Assembly: GCA_013399115.1 (NCBI GenBank)
Contig: VXAA01004089.1
Span: 595,661-659,660, forward strand
DNA: 64,000 nt
Origin: Anseranas semipalmata
Taxonomy: Eukaryota > Chordata > Aves > Anseriformes > Anseranatidae
Direction of reading: 5' to 3'
Positions 24,848-36,563 of this stretch are shown in pieces (position 1 is the stretch's first letter; every line of letters begins with the position of its first letter). Position numbers and translations under genes: made by a program. The notes beneath the pieces were generated by a model, which was not told where the DNA came from, searched no databases, and saw only the letters and a program-made list of their open reading frames with translations.

Positions 24848-27549
24848 CTGCTTTTCTGGTGTCATGGGAGGGTTAATATACCTGTAACAGGGTGGGGAGC
24901 ACCCCGTTGCAAGGATGGCTTGTGCCAGTAGCGGCTTAGCTGAGAGAACTCAGGGGTTGGACAGAGGGGGAATAACGCCCTTCCTCACCCCATCCCTGTT
25001 AGCGGAGGTGAGTGCTGCATCACACCTGCAGTCTGGTGGGTAAACCAGTAGCCTGGGACTCAGCTATTTAGGGGATGCTCCTTGCTCTGGTAATGCCCTA
25101 TGGACTGACCCCGGTCTTCCCAGCCCGCAGTGTGCAGTGATGCCTCCAGTACATGGGACGCCCTCCCAGTGAGCTCCTGTTCAGTGCCGAAACATCCCCA
25201 AGGAGAGGCTTGATCCCTGTCACCAAAACAAAATTCTCTGTGTTTGTTTTTTCAGCCTACAAAACTGTCAGGATTAATGCTGTTTAAGTGATGTTAAACA
25301 GCCACAGGTTGGTTAGCAATACATTTGTTCCATTCAAATTTTCAACGGGACCTTAATATTTTACCAGAGGAAGCAGGAAAAGAAAAAGCCTCAAAAAAGA
25401 AGACAAGAGTAATAAATCCCAGAATTACTATCCCTAAACTGTTATTTTTAATTACAAATGCACAAAGAGCCCAGAGAGACTGATAAGGAACATAAAATAT
25501 ACTTGCCATTTAAAAAAAAAAAAAATCGCTGTCCCTTCAATTTCAATTTACCACACTATAAATCAGTGAGCTACTTAATCAAATATTCTTCCACTTTAAT
25601 TGTTTTATCTTGCTTTTATGTTAAATTTCAGTGAGTTACTCTGGGCACTAGTCTTCACATTATAGAAAAAAATGTCAGTGGATTGGCCCTAATTATTATA
25701 AAATTCAAACATTGGTTTAGAGCATTATCCATATTGAAATAAGCTCCTGCAATTTAACTGCTTCAGTGAAACCAAGAAAAAGAAAAAATGTAAAGAAAAG
25801 GAGACCCTAAGTTGGATTAGAAAAGTTAGCCGTCTGTCTATTGTCAAATTTTGGAATGAGTTTCCTTCATCTTCAAAATAAGAGTAATTTTTAATAAGTC
25901 TTTTGAAAACTGTCACTTTATGTTATCCCATGCAGCACTAAAACTCTGTTTGGGTGTTCTTTCTAAATTCTCCAGCCTTGCCTCGGTCCACGGAAAAATC
26001 GCAGATGCTTGCCTGGACTAGTCCAATCTTTCCCAAGAGAAAATATATCAACACAAAGTCTATAAAAGTCTAGGCTCAAACTCCAGTGTTTGCCATGAAG
26101 GGCATTACCTTTGTATTGTGAAAAGACAAGAAACTGTCCCTTGTGAGTCATTTTGTTCTGTAAATAGGAGGGGAAGAGGTCTTTTGTGTTTTGTTTTGTT
26201 TAATTCTCTGTTATCGATTGATACCTTCTCGAAAAGGCCACGAGGGATACTTTATTAGTTAGTGTTACTGATTAAGCACTGCAGTTGTGATTTAGGGATG
26301 ATCTTGCATGATGTAGATATATGCAGCATGGAAAAAACACAGAATGAGGTGTGAAAATGTTGTCCTTCCTTTGCTCTGAGGGCTCAGCTGGCATTTGCCC
26401 CGGTTTCAGCAGCTAACACAGGGTGTTTTTTTACATCCCTGACTTGCTCATGTGTCTGAGCTCCTCACCTGCAAAAACATCCATGAGGAGGTCATCTTTG
26501 CAGATCTGGTAGTCTGAACCCACAAGTTTCTCATGGGCACCCTTCTGGGAGAAAGCATCAAGGCGAGATCCAGACTTAGAATGAAGCATCCTTCAGATGT
26601 CCTATCTCCCAAAGCAAGGGATGCCCATCAGATCACAGGAGCAAGCGTGATAGCCTGCAGCTGGGTAAAGATCCTTTCTAGTGCATGCTGGGGTGGATGA
26701 GATGGTCCGTCCTTTAACAGTAACCACCTCCTGCATCAAATGGAGAGGGTCAGCAGACCAAACACCGCTTGTGCAGCACACAACATTACAGAGATGGAAA
26801 AAGACCTAGAAGTGTGTGTAGGCATGTGCCACGCTCACCTACCTCAAAGCAAATGCACCAAGATAAGCAAGCCTGTGTGCCATGGAAAAGTTCAAACCGC
26901 TGAGTCTCAGGAAAATGGTGAGAGCCTCATTTCAGGAAGCCATCGCCAAATTTTAAGAACAGACCAGGTCTGGATTTTAATCAGCAGTGATGTATTGGGG
27001 TGCTTGGTTCCAGGTTTTGTTTTTTTAAGCCACCCAAGTACAATCATCTGCATCAGGGTATAAAAAAAAAAAATACTCCACAACATTTACATGGAAGCTT
27101 TTGAATTTCAAAGATCTTTTTTAATAAGGCAAGAATGAGGAAGTCTAAAGATATGCATATCTGCTTTACAGTTGTTAGCCTAATAAATGCAAATGTTTCC
27201 ATCAGCCAAAGGTTTTACCCTGCAGTTTTACCTGCTAACATTTCCTTGTTTTGAATTATGTAGATCAGAAATGGAGGAAAAACACAACACTGGTTCTAAG
27301 GGTACAGAGCTGTCATCTAATTTTAGCTAAATGTTCTCCAAAGCAGAAAGATGCATAACTGTGGGGTAAATTGCTAGTGATGTTTTTATTTTTTTAAGGA
27401 TCTGTTTACAGCTTTGCTAGCCAAACTTGTGGAGGGGGGGAACAGAGGGAATGTTGAATATTTCAAAAGAATCATCAGTGAAAAACACTGGGTCTCAACT
27501 TCCAAAACTACTTGTTTTTCAAATATAGGTCAAAATCTCACTTGAGAAG
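24848..27549. other. Unique sequence, possible conserved non-coding blocks
   Basis: No gene is recognised. The parts at 25.3-25.75 kb and 27.06-27.26 kb are AT-rich, non-repetitive and full of TAAT/ATTA and AATTA cores, as many vertebrate developmental enhancers are. This is only a compositional impression. An A13 run lies near 25512-25524. Confidence 0.4.
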
Positions 27550-27565
27550 AAAAAAAAAAAAAAAA
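27550..27565. repeat. Poly-A tract (A16)
   Basis: Sixteen consecutive A residues preceded by GAGAAG. Simple repeat. Confidence 0.95.
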
Positions 27566-30500
27566 GCTTGCAACATGCAAGAAGCTGATTCTATATTCTA
27601 GGTATGTTAAGTGATCCTTGACCAGGATTTTGAAAGCAGTCAGAGATTTCGGGTGTCTGGCTGCATTTTCCCAACTTAAGATTTTTTATCAGAGCCTGGA
27701 TTTCAGAAAGGGGGCACTCATCTCTCAGAAATCAAGTTCATGAAGGCATCTAAGTTCAAGCCTTTCAAAAACATATTCTGAGAATCAGTAGCTGTGTTTG
27801 GAAATTCAGACCTTTCTTTTCCAGCTTCCAAAATGTTACTCACATCATTTTATTATTTATCATGTTTATTTACAGGTCACAACCTGGAAGAAAAACACTG
27901 CAGATGAAAATCTTGGTAGCACATGATCTAAAGATCAAAGTTATATTTATATTGCGACCACTTGAAAATGGGGCCACAGAAGTGAATGAAGTCTGCACTA
28001 AAGTCAATTAGATTAAAATTAGGTTGATAAGTGAAAGTTGTTAAGAATGATGGGTAGTGGAAATGCTTATGTTTGATGGGTCACTGCATCAGGTCTATGG
28101 CTGTTGTTGCAGCTGTTATCATGCTATTAACAGCTGTTACTTCTGTTGGCATCATCTCGAGCAGTTCCAACCATGAGTGCATTTGCTGCTTTACATGTCC
28201 ATGGCAAGGAACAAGACCTGTACTGAAGGCTGTATGGTCTAACTGTTCTGCAGACCAAGAAATGGATGGTATCTAACTTCAGACATTGGTATATGAGCTA
28301 ATAGTCAAGGTTCCTTTTACAGCTACTGAAGAGAAAAAGGAACTTCTAGATCATGATTCCTCTGTCCAAAGTGAGAGGTCCACCTTAGGATAAAACAATC
28401 TATATTCCTTTTTCTCCTTAGTGACTATTGTGAGAATTTTAGACTGTTCCCCTCCATGTTGTACACATTTAAAAGTAAGTGAGATGAATCCTGTGCCGTG
28501 CATTAGTCCTGGGCCTGGGCTAAAGCAAGACAATTGAGAGACACTCTCCCCCGGAGATTTATTACACAGGTTTTCCTAAAGCTATTCTTGTTAACAAGGT
28601 TGAGGGTCAACAGTTGGGCACTCAGCCTTAAAATACAGAGTGGACATCACCAGAGGCAACTTAAAGGTATATAATCCATGTTGTTGGGCTGTAATAGTTT
28701 TTATACCTACACAGTGTGGCAGTAGGGATCTCCATGGTAAGTGCAGTTCCTCAGCCTAGCTAGCTGGAGTGACAATGAAGACGATGGCCTTACCTTCAAC
28801 AAGACTTTCCCACCCATCACCTTTGATAAAGTCTTCATTGCCACAACTCGACCACTATTTTTCACCAACTTCTCTAGGTCGCAACTCATCAGCTCTCTGC
28901 TTGAGGCAAATCTGTTTTTTCTATGTAGAGTTCCCCAAGGGTATAATTCAAAATCCCACCCCACAAGAATGAGCATGCTTTACTACTAAACTATATTTGT
29001 TCTTTGCCAAAAGTGTCTCAAATTTATCCATTTTCCAACCCTTCTAAGTCAGCACTTCTGCCTAGGAGGAGTCACATAACTGGGGGAAGCAAACAGGTTC
29101 TGCACTGCTGTTTGTGAAGATGTTGAAACAGTTTGGGAACCTCAGAGATAAAAGCTCTAGAAATGCAAGATATGATGATATAAATGATCCTCCTCATACT
29201 TAACACGTCAGACAGGAGCAGTAAAGGCCATATATGGCCATAATTACCACATCCGTGCATATCTAGCAAAAAGAGGCTGATATCATATTATAAAAATTAA
29301 CCTGGGGGACATTACAAGTGTAGCTTCTAATGGAGTTTTCTGATCAACAGCCATATATTATAATATTTGAATAAGTTTCAGAAAGATTTGTTCTTCTGGC
29401 AATGCTTATATTTTTCTTCCTCTAACCAAAACTAGTCTTTAAAATAAGGTGCAAGGCAGAAGTAAAACTGACCTTTCAAGCTATAGGAGTTGCAAACTTC
29501 ACACTGATGCTGTTAAAGGTGATTTAAGAAATGCAAAACAATTATTTCACAAATGCATATGTTAAAACTGCAAATTGATATATCAAAACCACAACCTGAA
29601 TATAGCAATTTGTCTCTTTTTTCTTTCTTCCTTCCCCTCCCTGTTGTATATTCCACAGCTGCCTGCCAGATAATATACTGATTGCAACTTTCTTAATTTA
29701 CAGAGTCTTTAAGTCTAATCTCATGAGCCAGCCTAAAGCGCTTCTTCATCCATTGAAATGCCAGAATAATTGAAATTGTCTTCAGCTGACAGTCAGGCAA
29801 TAATGAATATTTTGCTTTGCTGATTGCATGTCAAGGTTACATATAGCACTGCTAACAGAGCTAATCCTGTGGATCTCCAACCAGGCTCCCCGGTACAGCT
29901 TCTGCTTCAGTTTTTTGTTTCCTCTTTCTGTGGATCAGTGTGAGCGGACGGAGACCAAACACATTGGTGAGTGGTATAGGGTGATCCACTTGCCGTTTGA
30001 ACAATGCCACTGATGCTTTTCAACAGCACTCTAGAGGCAAATGACAGTCTGGGAAAGGTTTTATTTAAACATTTCCCTGAAGGGAAAAGAGAGAGAGAGG
30101 AGGAAATGCACAAGTAGTCAGTCAAAAAGGGGTTGGGTGGAAATCTGTGGTATGGCATGAAAGAGGCATCTGTGTGAACCCATCCTGAATAAACTTTTCA
30201 GACTTTCCGTGCAATCACACATGGGCATTTCCTAAGTCAGTGGCTGGTCAACAGAAGATAAAATGATATCAAGGTCTATGGTGGCAACAGAAAGCATTAT
30301 TACTCTATTAAAGAAAATAGTGCATCTCATTTTTTTCTTTTTTTACCAAACAACCGTGCTCGTTGTTATTTTTGGAGCAAGAGAGGCTCCTGAAAGGCCC
30401 AGCTAAGAGTGCGCACCCGGTGTGCAAAATGTTCTGTATCTCAAGGGATCAGCCTTAAGCACACAGCCCACGGTGTAACTAGACAGAAAAATGACACTAA

Positions 30501-31537
30501 CAAAGCACTGTTGTTGATAGCTCTGCACAGAAATAAGGGTACATGGGAGTGATTCTGAGGTCTTGGGTCTATATGTACCCACCCTTCATCCATGCGTATC
30601 AGCATATGCACCATATCCGAGATGTACCAGTCACCTCCAACACACTGATTTCCATAGGAAAGTAGCTCGAGCCCGCGTTCTGGAGACAATCACACCATGT
30701 ATGGGCAACTGGGAAGCCAAGGTACCAGGGCATATGGCAACTCATCCCACCAGGCAAATCAAGATAAAGCCAACAAGAGAACAAAACAACATTCCTCCAG
30801 CTCTGTGTCCTGTCAGTGACAACCCATTATACTGAATAAGGTATAAGAAAAACGAAACATTGCCATTTTCCCCCAGAGAATTTTTGGTTCGTGAATTTGT
30901 TGAGCAATGAGTTATTTCTTTCTTGTGAAGGACCTCAGTGGTTTTTCCTCCATTAATCTATCCTACCATACTCTGAATCCAAGGAAATTTGTAGCATCCA
31001 TAAAATCCTACAGCAAGGAATTCCATGGTTTAAGTGAATTTCCCCCATATTTTAGGAGAAATCAGTGGTTAAGCTGTGGGTTGTTCTGTGATATATGACC
31101 CTAAGCCCACACCACCATCTTCCTCACGTCTTCAAAATATGAATGTCAGTCACCAAGCCACATGTACTCTGGATATTTCACTCCAACAGAAAACATCTTA
31201 CCATGACTATATTTTGGTATGTTTTTATTTCAACTATATACAAAGAGAGTACGACAGAAAAAGAAAGTTTTGTTTGGGCAGAAAGGAGGAGCGGGGAGAA
31301 GGCAAAACAGCTTCTGTTTGGGGAGAACTAACATGGAATTTGGTGGCAGCCTAGTTTGACAGTGTGACTTCTCCATCCTGAGCAGTCTGGATGTTGCTGG
31401 GTCTCATGGCCAGCCAGCTTTGGATTTGGTCACCCAAGGAAACAGAGAGAACAAGTCCAGGAGACCAGCAGCTGCTGGTTAATACAGGCAAATATCCAAC
31501 AACCTGCGTACAACCCTGAGGAAGCTGGCCTGAGGTC
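27566..31537. other. Unique sequence, no gene recognised
   Basis: About 4 kb without a recognisable exon or element. The stretch 28707-28989 is open on both strands for 80-90 codons but neither product resembles a known protein. The part near 29.64-29.87 kb is AT-rich and complex and might be a conserved non-coding element. Confidence 0.45.
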
Positions 31538-31624
31538 ATGGCTGACCCTGTGTGAAGCAGGAGATTGGACAGAGACCTCCTGAGGTCCCTTCCAACCGGA
31601 ATCATCCCCCGATCCCATGATCCA
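31538..31624 (+). mobile_element. CR1 LINE 3' tail fragment
   Basis: GGCTGACCCTGTGTGAAGCA, GGAGATTGGACAGAGACCTC and GAGGTCCCTTCCAACCGGAA match the last part of a CR1 3' UTR in order. The tail CGATCCCATGATCC is a decayed tail repeat. Upstream bases back to about 31350 might also be CR1-derived but cannot be aligned by eye. Confidence 0.85.
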
Positions 31625-34202
31625 GGGAAGACCAAGGGCACTTGGCTGCCAGGCAACCTGCCAGGCCCACATCCTTGGAGGCAAGGAGCTCTGGCAGGAA
31701 GCTACAGGGAGGGGAACAGATGTTGGCTCTGGGAAAGCCATTACTGCAGAGGCACAAGGTCTCTGCAGAGAGGCCAGCCTTTCACTGGGATGTCCTGCAG
31801 CCTTCCCACTGTGGAACAATAAACCTCTCAGGAAATCATACAGAGAATTCACTCTTTCTTCAGCTCTTCTGTGGGACCGGCAGTTGGATCCTTCACTTCT
31901 ATTCAGCCTTAACATCGCTCTTAATCATATGCCCTCCTCCAGCCAACCCCTCGCCCCGAGCAGCTTCACACAGCTCTAGGGCGAGATGTTATTCACTTGT
32001 CTCTCACCCGTTTGCCAGCTCGGTTGCCAGTGTGAACAGCCCCCAGCCCACCTCAGCTGGAACAAGCCCAATCACTTTTAACTTTTACCACAAGAGGCTT
32101 TTTAGCTTGGCATGGCTTGAGGGAGTGCTTACGGAAGCTCATCCCACTGATCCCTATGGCTTCCAGTGGGTCAGTGACAGCAAGAGCCTCTGCCACTGTC
32201 AAGGCAATAACTAGATGAACGTGTGCATACAAGCCCCTTAGTCCATGGATGAGTTTTTCTGAGATGCAAATTGAGTAAGAATTGTCTCTGGAAGTGGTCC
32301 AACAAGTGTTAAAGAACTCGAGCAAAAGGCAACGAGCCATGTCCCTACCAGAATCACCACCCAGTTGTTCCTGTAAGCCCGAGTCTTCTCTTGTCACTCA
32401 TGGGTTGAGTGCTGAGCTGTGTCCATCCTTGCAACATCCTCCTGTGAACATTTGCATCAGAGACAAACAGTGCAAGTTCATCTTTGTTTGTGTTTGACAC
32501 TTTCTTCAGCTGCTCTCTGCCAGGGGTGAACCTGGGCCCCAGGTCTGTAATCCTCCCTTCTTAGGTGCTCTGAAAGGAGTGAGAGAACAAAACAAGCTCT
32601 GTGAGACACATGGGAAGGGGATGCTCATTCATGGCTAATGACAAGATACTGCTTTGGGGTAGCAGACTGAAGCCACAAACAGTGGCAAGAGCTTTTTGCT
32701 TCTGGGACATCCTGCAGGACACTTGTTCACTAGTGATTTGGGCAAGGTCTGTTCTCCAGGTAGATAAACTGTTTCTCTGTTGGAAAAGGGGTATAGTACA
32801 TTAAAGAAACCAAGATAATTGAATAGTTGGGTATGATTAAAACTTTTCTAAGGAATCGCTGCTTAGAGAGCCCATGGATTGGAATTCAACTTAGAGAGAA
32901 TCGTATACTGGTAAGATCTGCCTTTGCCCAGAGAGGAGTCAAAGTTCTTTGCTGTTTTAATTTCACTGACTTTACGCCAGTGCTCATATTTAGCAAGTTG
33001 CCTTGCTAGTTAAGTCATCTAGGAGAAAGCTGAGTATGCAATAAGGAGTCTTGTTTATTATTAGATTGTTGCAATAACAAAATCTGTGGATGTTCAGTAC
33101 CCATCATACAGGGTGCTGCGCCTAGACAACATATGCTGTAGGCTGATGATGCCTCCTGCCAGCCCCCTCCCTGTTGGGAGAGCAGTTTAGGCTTAAGCTC
33201 CAAAATTAGCTTTATTTTCCAATAAGAATAAGGGACTGGGGCAACTCCATCCAAAAGAAAACAATTCTGCCCTCCTGTATATTAGGCAGCTGGACCCCTC
33301 AGGGAAACAAGTAGCCAAGTAGCTCTTGTCTGAGCCCTCCTTCACCTTCCTGAGCTAGAAATCTTTTAAATCTGTGATCTGGAAAGCAGCCTGTCTCCCC
33401 TCCTTTCTCAGTTCCCACCTTCCCCCAGGGCTCATCCCCATTACTTTTACCTGCTTATCCTAGCAAATAGGGTCAGCTGTCTTTACAGGACCTCAAAAAG
33501 CCCCTACCCTCTGCTACAGTGAGATTACAATTAACTTTGCAAAAGATAGACGGGAAACAGAGAGAACGGAATTACCCAGGTCACCAGCACAGTCAGGAAT
33601 GCTGTCCCAGCCCCATGTACCCTCCATCTTGCTGCTGGCTTGTTCACTCCTACCTCCTTTACCCTTTGCTTGGGCTGCACCCCTAAGGGTTCACCAAGTA
33701 TTTCACATCTCTGTATTTTAATGCCCATATTAAAGAGATTGCAGCACAACCCAAAAAGGCTATGGTCAAGGCATTCTGGCTCTTCTGTTGGGCTTTCCAG
33801 TACTCTGCCATCTAACAACACTGGAGCAGGAAGGAAGATGTAAAAGACATGAAGACATCTCTATATCCTGACTGTAGGAGTAAGAGCAAGCAAGCAACAA
33901 CCTCTCCCGACATCTCCTCACTGGACTCAGTTTAACCCAACCAGTGCTTAGGGACTTTTTCGTTCTTCTGGAATGAGACCATGGTTGTTATCCAAGGCTG
34001 TAGGCCACAACTGAACAGCTGGATGGTCAAAACTGTACAGGATCTCAAGAAATATGACAGGAATCCCTAAACACAAACCAGTTGAGCATGTGCTCTCCTT
34101 CTTAATGGATTTGCCTTTCCTTCAGATTTTGATTTGGAAAGCTCCATCCAGAAAGATTCATAAAGTGCTGGAAGTGCTTGACATACACTTAAAGGCTCCA
34201 GG
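31625..34202. other. Unique sequence, no gene recognised
   Basis: The first 600 bp are relatively GC-rich and hold the longest open frame in the window (31642-32214, 190 codons, plus). Its product has no recognisable domain and no consistent composition, and a 161-codon frame overlaps it on the other strand. I see no promoter, splice-site or family support for a gene. Confidence 0.45.
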
Positions 34203-34260
34203 CCAGATCTTGCAGCTGATATAAATCACTGTCAGCTGCAGCAGCTTCAGTGGCTCAGGC
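34203..34260. repeat. Possible half copy of ancient palindromic repeat
   Basis: CCAGATCTTGCAGCTGATAT followed by AAATCACTG resembles the left end of the repeat at 44881 (CCAGATCCTCACCTGGTGTA followed by AAAT). The right arm is not visible, so only half a copy would remain. Confidence 0.35.
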
Positions 34261-36109
34261 TTTGCCTCAGAAATACAGTGAGAGTTAGTGAGAATAAATC
34301 AGTGAATTTATCAGTGTGTTCCCTTCTCCTTAAACCCAAACACACTTGAACTGATGGATTGATCCTTTCATATCCCTGCATTATTGTGTCTCAATTGCAT
34401 ACATTTGTGCTCTCTCCACTGTATAATAGATACAAATAATGAACAGCTGTAGGAATGCAAATATAGGTGGCACAGTTGTGTGTAATCATCTATACACACA
34501 CACATACGCTATCTGCAGCCAGCAGCTCAGCCCTGTGGGTCTGTTGACCCCGCACTCCAGTTGAGGATTTGATTTATTCCTGGAAAAAAAAAAATCCTCT
34601 GTTTATTTATTTTCATATTAATAATGATGAAAAAGGCTCCAGTGCACCATTTCTAATACAATTAAGTATATTCAAGATCACAAAATAATATTACAATAAC
34701 CAGATAATATATACACAAAGAACTCATTTTAATCCAACATGTACAGAGCTAAGGCTGGTTTTAATGCATTATCTGAGCTCATTGTGACTAAGTATTAAAA
34801 GCTATACCTCGCCAGAAAAGGAGAGAGCAACTACTGAACATCTGTCTTATGTTACACCTCCACAGGTCTCCTACAGTCTTTGCCTCAGTACTTCTCATTT
34901 CTCACGTGGGCTCTGGTCCTCCCCAGTGTGTGTTTGTACCTCTGCTTGTACTGCCATGTGAGGGTCAGTGACGGTGGAAGGACCTGAGCTTTGCATAGCT
35001 GGTCCATTCATAAGGACATTTTTCTTTCTATTAGTGAATGGGGAGGCAGCTGAAAATCCCCCAAAAGAGGAATAACTGAGATAGGTGTTAACGATGGGTC
35101 ATAAATACACCTACTCTGTGAACATACTTATTTGACCTCACCTGAAGGTCTGCGCGCCACACACCATAAGGACCTTAACCAAAGGAGTTAGGAGAGGTGC
35201 AGCAGAGAGTCATGGGGTGCATCTGAGGTGCAGGTCACTAGGTCTGTTCTAGTGACCCAGCTTGGAAGAGGTAAAGAGGGAGAGGTAAATGAGGGAGATG
35301 GAAGATCCAGGTCAAAATGCAAAATACATTAACTCAGCTGGGATACGTTCATTCATCTCTGCTTTACTGGACTCCAAAAACCGGGGCAGGCATTTCTTCA
35401 AGTACACAGATACTTGCCCACCAGAAACTTGAGAAGAAAAGAGGGAATGGCTGTCATAGGAAAAGGAACTGGTTTAATCACAGGACCAAATGAGAAGAAG
35501 GGAATCCAGCTGCAAAAGAGAGGCAGAGGAAAGGGCCTTGAATGCCTGGGAGAACTCTGACTAGATATATACAAAAATATATACTTTATTCTTGCTGTGT
35601 AAAGTAATGAGTGTTTTGTTCCTGAAAGCCCTCTGAAAAGCCTTCTTATCCATCTGCTTCTAGAGTCATGTGGTTTTGGGTTCATTGTAGGCCAAGATGT
35701 CTCTGATGATAAAACACAGAGGATGTCCCAGTTCTGTGAAGATCTAAGTGTCAATGAACTTGGATGTGTGTCAAGAATACAGAAAAAGACTGTTTTTTTT
35801 TCCTCAATAGTCCAAACTATATGTCTAGACCCCAAAGCCTGGTACAAGAAAGGCATTTTCCAGAGGGGTGGTAGGGCGTGACTGGGATCTTTTAGCCCAT
35901 GGTCTGGCTCTACCCTCTCTCAGCCTCACAGCTGGACAGCAGCTCATCCCAGACATAGTGCTTCTCAGTTCTCAAGGATTTATTTATAAAGTTATTCCCC
36001 ATGCAAAATCACCAAAAGATGTCAGTGCCAAATTGTGTTCACAGGGTATTCCTTGTGGAATCTCATCAAGCGGACTAGTTCCTCAGTTTGACTTTGTGTT
36101 GCTCATTTC
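34261..36109. other. Unique sequence, no gene recognised
   Basis: Contains short AC-rich and A-rich simple patches near 34495 and 34583. The 152-codon open frame at 35398-35856 (minus) resembles no known family. Confidence 0.5.
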
Positions 36110-36163
36110 AGTGATGACACTCCAGATTAATCCATTCATAACTGAAAGCAGAATTGGGCCCCA
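36110..36163. repeat. Possible half copy of ancient palindromic repeat
   Basis: TGATGACACTCCAGATTAAT, then ACTGAAAGCAGAATTGGGCC resemble the right half of the palindromic family seen at 17.8 kb (…ACTCCAGATTTACACC…AGAATTTGGCC). No left arm is found. Confidence 0.4.
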
Positions 36164-36508
36164 AACTTAAAACTAGAGCATGCAGCAATCAGCGGGAGGC
36201 ACAGCAATTGCAAATACATCCAAGCAAATTTTAAAAATGCAAATCAGCATTCCCATAAGCCACCGCCATGGTCTTTGGGGTAGATACGCATTTAGGTGAT
36301 TTATAAAATGATCATTATTTACCCAGTAAGCTGTGGCAACTCCTTCAGCAGCTGCCATGCTCGACTGACTTAATACATATTTAGAGTATGCAGAGTAAGA
36401 GTGGGCAATGCAAAACAGAGCTGAAACATCTCAGTATTAGATACCTCAGGGGGGTGTTTCTCCATATGCCAAATTAGACAATATTGTGGATTAGTCACTT
36501 GCCAAATT
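36164..36508. other. Unique sequence, no gene recognised
   Basis: Complex AT-rich sequence with no recognised feature. Confidence 0.45.
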
Positions 36509-36563
36509 CCTTTTCTTTTTTTTTCCTCCTTCTCCTTTTTTATTTTTTTTCTCCTTTTCTTTT
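36509..36563. repeat. Polypyrimidine tract
   Basis: Almost unbroken T/C run with a single A. No splice context is identifiable: no recognisable exon follows it on the plus strand. Confidence 0.85.

Noticed and set aside
31642..32214. Longest open frame in the window (190 codons, plus), overlapped by a 161-codon frame on the minus strand
   Set aside because: The product has no recognisable domain, no signal peptide or membrane pattern and an irregular composition. The region is GC-richer than average, which makes stops rarer, and long frames on both strands point to composition.
36509..36563. Polypyrimidine tract as a 3' splice-site signal
   Set aside because: No credible exon with a coding match follows on the plus strand, and similar tracts occur elsewhere in the window as plain simple repeats.
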